NCBI GenBank assembly: GCA_029243485.1
Contig: JAQWRY010000085.1
Location: 45,834-109,833, forward strand
Direction of reading: 5' to 3'
Length of the DNA stretch: 64,000 bases
From: Candidatus Binatia bacterium
GTDB taxonomy: Bacteria > Desulfobacterota > Binatia > UBA12015
Shown here piece after piece: positions 59,829 to 64,000 of this stretch. The position numbers and the translations under genes are program-made. The notes under the pieces were generated by a model, which saw only the letters and a program-made list of their open reading frames with translations, searched no databases and had not been told where the DNA came from. The first letter of the stretch is position 1; every line of letters begins with the position of its first letter.

Positions 59829-61105
59829 ACCCGGCCACCCCGCAGCGAACAGAGACGCTTTCCCGACATCCGTCGACCGTCCTGGGGATTCCATCGAAGT
59901 GGGCGAGAAGCCTCGTCCTCCGGCAACTCCGCGAGCTCCAGCAAGGGTGCCTGACGATCGAGGACAGCCAGGGGACCCACGAATTTCGTGGAGCGGGACT
60001 GGCGCCGAATGCAAGCGTGCGGGTCTACGACGACGCGTTCTACCGCGCCCTCGGGCTCCACGGTTCGCTCGGGGCAGCCGAGTCCTACATGCGCGGCGAG
60101 TGGCACAGCCCCGACTTGACCGCACTCATTCGACTGATGTTGGTGAACCGGGACGCCTGGAAAGACATCGAGCCGGCGGGCACCGGACTCCGAGCGCCGC
60201 TGAACCGGTTCCTTCATTTCTTGCGGCGCAACACCCTCGTGGGCGCTCGCAGAAATATTGTCGCGCACTACGATCTCGGAACCGAGTTCTTCGAGCTCTT
60301 CTTGGATCCGACACTCAGCTACTCGTGCGGTATCTTCGAGCAGCCCGAAGCAACACTCGAAGAGGCCAGCGTCTCTAAGATCGATCGGGCGTGTCGCAAG
60401 CTCGGCCTACGCCCCGACCATCAGCTCCTCGAGATCGGTACCGGATGGGGAGCGCTGGCAGTCCACGCCGCTCGCGAGTACGGCTGCCGCGTCGTGACCA
60501 CCACCCTGTCCCACGAACAACATGAACGGGCCTGCCGCCGCGTGCAGGAGCAAGGGCTCGCAGATCGCGTGCAGGTCCTCTGCCGCGACTACCGCTCGCT
60601 CGAAGGTACCTTCGACCGTGTCGTGTCGATCGAGATGCTGGAGGCGGTGGGCGCCGAATACTACGACGCCTTCTTCGAGCAGGTCGACTCTCTCCTCACG
60701 CCCGATGGGATGGCCCTCCTCCAGGTGATTACCATTCAGGACCAAGCGTTCGATCGTGCGAAAGAAACCGTCGACTTCATCAAGCGGTACATCTTTCCGG
60801 GAAGTTGCATCCCCTCGGTCTCGGCGTTGCTGCAATCCGCGACGCGCGCCAGCTCGATGAAGCTCGTGCACCTCGAGGACCTGACACCGCATTACGCCGA
60901 AACATTGCGCCGCTGGCGTTCCAGCTTTCTCGACAACCTGGACGACGTGCGCCAGCTCGGTTTCTCCGAAGAGTTCATCCGAATGTGGGAGTTCTACCTC
61001 TGCTACTGCGAGGGCGGCTTCGAGGAACGCTACATAGGGGACGTTCAACTGATGATGGCGAGGCCAGAGAACCGTAGTATTCCGATTCTTCCTCCTCTGT
61101 CCTGA
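59825..61105 (+). CDS. cfa: Cyclopropane-fatty-acyl-phospholipid synthase
   Basis: ATG 59825 with GGAGG at 5 nt gives 426 residues. An N-terminal domain (about 40-130: YRALGLHGSLGAAESYMRGE) is followed by the catalytic part: NIVAHYDLGTEFFELFLDPT, SYSCGIFEQPEATLEEAS, LLEIGTGWGALAVHAAREYG, the cysteine-containing FPGSCIPSVSALL and the C-terminal RMWEFYLCYCEGGFEERYIG. Cfa transfers a methylene from SAM across double bonds of membrane lipids. As last gene of this cluster it may act on a different substrate from the methyltransferase at 56.7 kb. Confidence 0.92.
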   Translation: MNPATPQRTETLSRHPSTVLGIPSKWARSLVLRQLRELQQGCLTIEDSQGTHEFRGAGLAPNASVRVYDDAFYRALGLHGSLGAAESYMRGEWHSPDLTALIRLMLVNRDAWKDIEPAGTGLRAPLNRFLHFLRRNTLVGARRNIVAHYDLGTEFFELFLDPTLSYSCGIFEQPEATLEEASVSKIDRACRKLGLRPDHQLLEIGTGWGALAVHAAREYGCRVVTTTLSHEQHERACRRVQEQGLADRVQVLCRDYRSLEGTFDRVVSIEMLEAVGAEYYDAFFEQVDSLLTPDGMALLQVITIQDQAFDRAKETVDFIKRYIFPGSCIPSVSALLQSATRASSMKLVHLEDLTPHYAETLRRWRSSFLDNLDDVRQLGFSEEFIRMWEFYLCYCEGGFEERYIGDVQLMMARPENRSIPILPPLS

Positions 61106-61120
61106 CGGCCCTGCTGGCCG
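61106..61120 (+). terminator. Short hairpin directly after cfa
   Basis: CGGCC and GGCCG arms with a 5-nt loop begin immediately after the cfa stop. The stem is only 5 bp and no T-run follows, so it is at best a weak terminator. Confidence 0.3.
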
Positions 61121-61149
61121 ATTCGCGCATCGGATGTGTTAAGGCCCCC

Positions 61150-61164
61150 AATCACAAAGTGATT
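61150..61164. promoter_or_regulatory. Perfect inverted repeat in the cfa/deacylase intergenic region
   Basis: AATCAC and GTGATT are exact arms around AAA. It lies between convergent genes, so an operator role for either is unclear; it could belong to the transcript ends. Confidence 0.3.
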
Positions 61165-61247
61165 ACCATTCGACGCATTTTACTTGGCTCCACACATTCC
61201 AAACTCGAAGTCGGCTGACTTCCCACACGTCTCGACCGCTCTTGCTG

Positions 61248-62960
61248 TCAGGGAGCCGCTGATACGGCATTGTTCCGCAAGACCTTGCCGGCTCGCTCGC
61301 CGGTCAGCTCCCCCTCGGACACGATCACATTCCCGTTGCAGATCGTCGCACGGTATCCCTGCGCCTTCTGAATCAATCGTGGCACGTCACCTGGGAAGTC
61401 GGTCACCAACGTGGGTTGTCCCTCCACAACGCGATCAATGTCGATTACGTTGACATCGGCTCGCATTCCGACCGCCAGCGTGCCGCGATCGCCAAAGCCC
61501 AGGATGCGGGCCTGTGCGCTCGTCAGCAGGCGAATCGCCTCGGCCAGAGTGAAGGTGCCCTTCTCGCGATGCCAATGCGCAAGAAAAAAAGTCGGCCAGC
61601 CGGCATCGATGATCTGGGTGAGGTGCGCGCCCGCATCGCCGAGGCTCGGCAATACCCATTCGTTCTGGAGGAACTCTTCCACCGCCGCGTAGTCATGATT
61701 GAAGAAGCGGACGTGAAAGAGTGCCTCCCCATCACTCTCAAGCATCATGCGCAGCCAGGTTTCGGCCGGATGCTCCCCCGCGGCCTTGGCGAGCTCGGGA
61801 AGACTCTCGCCCTGGCTCTTGTCGTAAATCGGCGATTCCCCATCGCCCAGCCAGAAGAAGTTGGGCGCAAAGAACGCGACGCCCTTTGACTGCTTGGCTT
61901 GCTCGACCAGCGTTGCGCGAGACGCCTCGTCTCGAATGGTGGCGAGTCGAGCTGGGAAGTCGAGCTTGAGGAGTGCGCGCCATGCCGGCGTCATGGACCC
62001 TGGAATGAACTCGTCGGGCGGCATGACCGTGATGTTGGTCTTGAGACCGGACAAGAATCCGCCCGCACGCGGCAAAGTCAGGGCCGTGACGTCGAGTCCT
62101 TCGGCTCGCATCCCCTCTACATAATGCGCATAGGCACTCGCCTTGCCATCTGGGCCGGGAATATGGGGCGCTGTGAAGATGGTCCGGCTCTGGGCCGCCA
62201 GTGCTTGTTGGCGGAGGATCTCCATTTCGGATTCGAATCGCGTGTACTCGAGAACGTTCTGCACCAGGCCGTTGTTCTCACCGACCGCCTTGGCGATGGC
62301 GACCATCTCTTCGGTCTTGGCGAAGGTGCCGGGGATGCTTCGGCCGTCGGGCATGCGGTGGGCCAACAGCCGGCTACTCGAGAATCCAATCGCACCCTCT
62401 GCGACCGATTTTCCGGCCAACGCCGCCATCTGCCCGATCTCGTCTTGTGTCGGTTCCTCGTCGACGCCACGTTCGCCCATGACGTACGTCCGGATCGCAC
62501 AATGGCCCACCATGCCGGCTACGTTGATGGCCGGAGCGAGCGTTTCGAGCGAGTCGAGATACTCGCCGTAGCTTTCCCAATTCCAGGGCAATCCCTTGAG
62601 GATGGTTTCGCTCGGGATGTCCTCCACCGATTCCATCATGCCTGCGAGCACTTCTCGATCTTCCGGCTTGCAGGGCGCAAACGTCACACCGCAGTTGCCG
62701 AGCAGCGCCGTCGTCACACCGTGCCAGACGACAGGCGTAAGTGCCGGATCCCATCCCACCTGCGCGTCGAGATGCGTGTGAAGGTCGACGAAGCCCGGCG
62801 TCACCGCATGGCCCTCGGCATCAATCTCGCGTGCCCCCTTACCGTCGACGACCCCGATCGCCACGATCGTGTCACCGTTGATGGCGACATCTCCAATGAA
62901 GGGCTCGGCGCCCGTTCCGTCTACAATGAGGCCTCGGCGAATGATGAGATCGTAAGTCAT
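61248..62960 (-). CDS. N-acyl-D-amino-acid deacylase-type amidohydrolase
   Basis: ATG 62960 gives 570 residues. The amidohydrolase superfamily start is YDLIIRRGLIVDGTGAEPFI, with the metal-binding TPGFVDLHTHLDAQVGWDPA, then VTTALLGNCGVTFAPCKPED, SDGEALFHVRFFNHDYAAVE, PSLGDAGAHLTQIIDAGWPT and TLAVGMRADVNVIDIDRV. D-aminoacylases free D-amino acids from N-acyl forms; many members of this long subgroup have unknown substrates. The ribosome site is AGGGG about 8 nt upstream. The open frame continues to 63113 through the C12 tract, but the ATG fits the family start. It converges with cfa. Confidence 0.85.
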   Translation of the reverse strand: MTYDLIIRRGLIVDGTGAEPFIGDVAINGDTIVAIGVVDGKGAREIDAEGHAVTPGFVDLHTHLDAQVGWDPALTPVVWHGVTTALLGNCGVTFAPCKPEDREVLAGMMESVEDIPSETILKGLPWNWESYGEYLDSLETLAPAINVAGMVGHCAIRTYVMGERGVDEEPTQDEIGQMAALAGKSVAEGAIGFSSSRLLAHRMPDGRSIPGTFAKTEEMVAIAKAVGENNGLVQNVLEYTRFESEMEILRQQALAAQSRTIFTAPHIPGPDGKASAYAHYVEGMRAEGLDVTALTLPRAGGFLSGLKTNITVMPPDEFIPGSMTPAWRALLKLDFPARLATIRDEASRATLVEQAKQSKGVAFFAPNFFWLGDGESPIYDKSQGESLPELAKAAGEHPAETWLRMMLESDGEALFHVRFFNHDYAAVEEFLQNEWVLPSLGDAGAHLTQIIDAGWPTFFLAHWHREKGTFTLAEAIRLLTSAQARILGFGDRGTLAVGMRADVNVIDIDRVVEGQPTLVTDFPGDVPRLIQKAQGYRATICNGNVIVSEGELTGERAGKVLRNNAVSAAP

Positions 62961-63077
62961 GATATTGCCCCTTAGGCTTTCTACATTTGTCATAGCTGAA
63001 CCCGAACAGGCCGCCATCGACGGCGGGGAGGGGCACGCCGACGAGATACGCATCGCCTCTGCAAACGAACCGTTGTT

Positions 63078-63089
63078 CCCCCCCCCCCC
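63078..63089. repeat. Homopolymeric C12 tract upstream of the deacylase gene
   Basis: Twelve consecutive C residues lie 118 nt upstream of the deacylase ATG 62960, within its 5' region. Such tracts can vary in length and alter promoter spacing or frame. It may also be an assembly or sequencing weak point. Confidence 0.8.
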
Positions 63090-63113
63090 GAACCGCCCTT
63101 TCGGGGTGAGCAA

Positions 63114-63663
63114 GCGGAGAAAGCCAAGCGAAAGTAGGCGACCCCGACGGGATTTGAAACCGAAGTGAAGTCCGGAAACACAACGGTTTTTCAGATCGCT
63201 CTCCGGCAGAACCGCGCAAAATTGGGCAGATTTTCTTCCCTACTCACACCGGGGGTGAGTGCAGTTGCGCGGTGACGACGCCTGCGCCACCGCTGACTCA
63301 CCGACATCCATCTCACCGGCCACGCGCACGCCACCTCACACCACCACGCTCATCAACACGCCATCTGCCCCGCGTTCGTCTCGACATGAACCCAATGCAC
63401 CTGGTCGATGTTGATCAGCCGCCACGATGCGTCGTGACGCATCACGAGGCCGTTCTCGTCGGGCACCGAGTCGCGCTCTCCACGAGAAGGACAACCGCAG
63501 GCGTGCTCGGGGCGATCAACTTCGACATGGACGATCGCCACGACCTCCTGAGAAGCGTTGCGAGACTCGTTCACCGCTGACCTGACTCAGTGTATTGGTC
63601 GACCTCGAACGGCCAGGGCGGCACCCAGTTGAAGACTCCCGCCATCGATGAGATCCCGACCTC
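63114..63663. other. Intergenic stretch without a confident gene
   Basis: Divergent promoters for the deacylase (minus) and thioesterase (plus) genes are expected here. An inverted repeat ACTCAC/GTGAGT with a 7-nt spacer lies at 63242-63260. A minus-strand frame at 63353-63574 ends with DASWRLINIDQVHWVHVETN and might be a small gene or fragment, but I recognise no family and no ribosome site. Confidence 0.35.
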
Positions 63664-64000
63664 ATGCGCGAGGACCTCCAGCGGCAATCCAGCTTCGGCA
63701 AGCTCATCGGCACCAGCGTGGTCCGTACGGATCCCGGTCTCCGAGAGATCGAGGTCCGGTACGAAGCCCAGCCCGAGTTCACCAACAGGATCGGCACCAT
63801 CGCCGGTGGCATGCTCTCGGCGATGCTCGACTCATCAACCGGACTCGCCGCCCTCGCCGTCCTCCCCGAGGGCACGTTTGTCATGCATACTTCTCTCCAG
63901 GTCGAGTATCTGAAGCCAGCGTCGCCCGGCGTGCTCACGGCGACGGCACGGGCTCTGGAGCAGACCGACCGGGACGTTCAGACGGAGAGCGAACTGCACG
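63664..64000 (+). CDS. PaaI/hotdog-fold thioesterase, partial at window edge
   Basis: From ATG 63664 the frame is open to the window end (112 codons). It reads FGKLIGTSVVRTDPGLREIE, FTNRIGTIAGGMLSAMLDSS, LPEGTFVMHTSLQVEYLKPA. The GTIAGGMLSAMLD segment corresponds to the hotdog active-site helix of PaaI-type acyl-CoA thioesterases, and HTSLQVEYLKPA to the following strand. Substrate is unknown. About the last 25 residues are missing beyond the edge. Confidence 0.8.
   Translation, partial: MREDLQRQSSFGKLIGTSVVRTDPGLREIEVRYEAQPEFTNRIGTIAGGMLSAMLDSSTGLAALAVLPEGTFVMHTSLQVEYLKPASPGVLTATARALEQTDRDVQTESELH

Noticed and set aside
63516..63938. 140-codon minus-strand frame at the right end
   Set aside because: Antisense to the hotdog thioesterase, whose active-site motif is on the plus strand; Arg/Ser-rich shadow.

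Overview
The window is GC-rich and densely coded. It belongs to a Gram-negative, aerobically respiring bacterium: it carries NADH dehydrogenase (complex I) genes, an RND efflux pump, a TonB/ExbBD system, lipid A L-Ara4N genes and several outer-membrane or periplasmic lipoproteins. Gene content (two racemase-type CoA transferases, a TtpC/DUF3450 TonB system, a split arn operon, a Lys/Ala-rich histone-like protein) and the flagellar gene order suggest a deltaproteobacterial-type lineage. That placement is inference from gene content; no 16S rRNA or tRNA gene was seen.

Left end (0-5.4 kb): a flagellar locus that looks to be decaying. Open frames remain for fliL, fliM, a single frame joining FliN to FlhG, and fliA. 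flgE, flgD, a flagellin C-terminus and the small membrane gene after fliA are frameshifted or deleted. A broken IS3-type orfA lies against the flagellin remnant, and fliOPQR-flhBAF, normally between fliN and flhG, are missing.

5.4-22 kb: housekeeping and stress genes. These are a CobW-type metal GTPase, a GNAT acetyltransferase, S-formylglutathione hydrolase, a racemase-type CoA transferase, an RND pump with its adaptor, an SpmA-SpmB-type membrane protein, glyoxalase I, 6-phosphogluconolactonase, a zinc-motif/histone H1-like protein, a zinc alcohol dehydrogenase, and a sigma factor overlapping an anti-sigma factor fused to an AsmA-like domain.

22-36 kb: a long minus-strand run. It starts with a complete arn set (arnB, arnC, ArnA split into two genes, arnD, arnT), most junctions overlapping by 4 nt. 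A small cysteine-rich protein follows, then the seven peripheral-arm subunits of complex I in the order nuoB-G-I-C-D-E-F with no membrane-arm subunit, ending in a small unknown gene.

36-48 kb: a phasin-like protein, FmdB, YggT, ProC, a Maf-YggS fusion and MsrA. A TonB2-type energising operon follows (TetR with an in-frame stop, DUF3450, TtpC-like, ExbB, ExbD, TonB, TPR protein, DUF6491 lipoprotein), then a second CoA transferase.

48-56.7 kb: loosely packed and rich in broken genes (MAPEG, beta-propeller, lipocalin, CbiX and IS481 fragments) around an intact di-haem oxidoreductase, a DUF4345 protein and a spermidine-synthase-like protein. 56.7-61.1 kb is a fatty-acid modification cluster: two CFA-type methyltransferases, an FAD oxidoreductase and DUF1365. 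The window ends with an N-acyl-D-amino-acid deacylase-type amidohydrolase and the start of a PaaI-type thioesterase.
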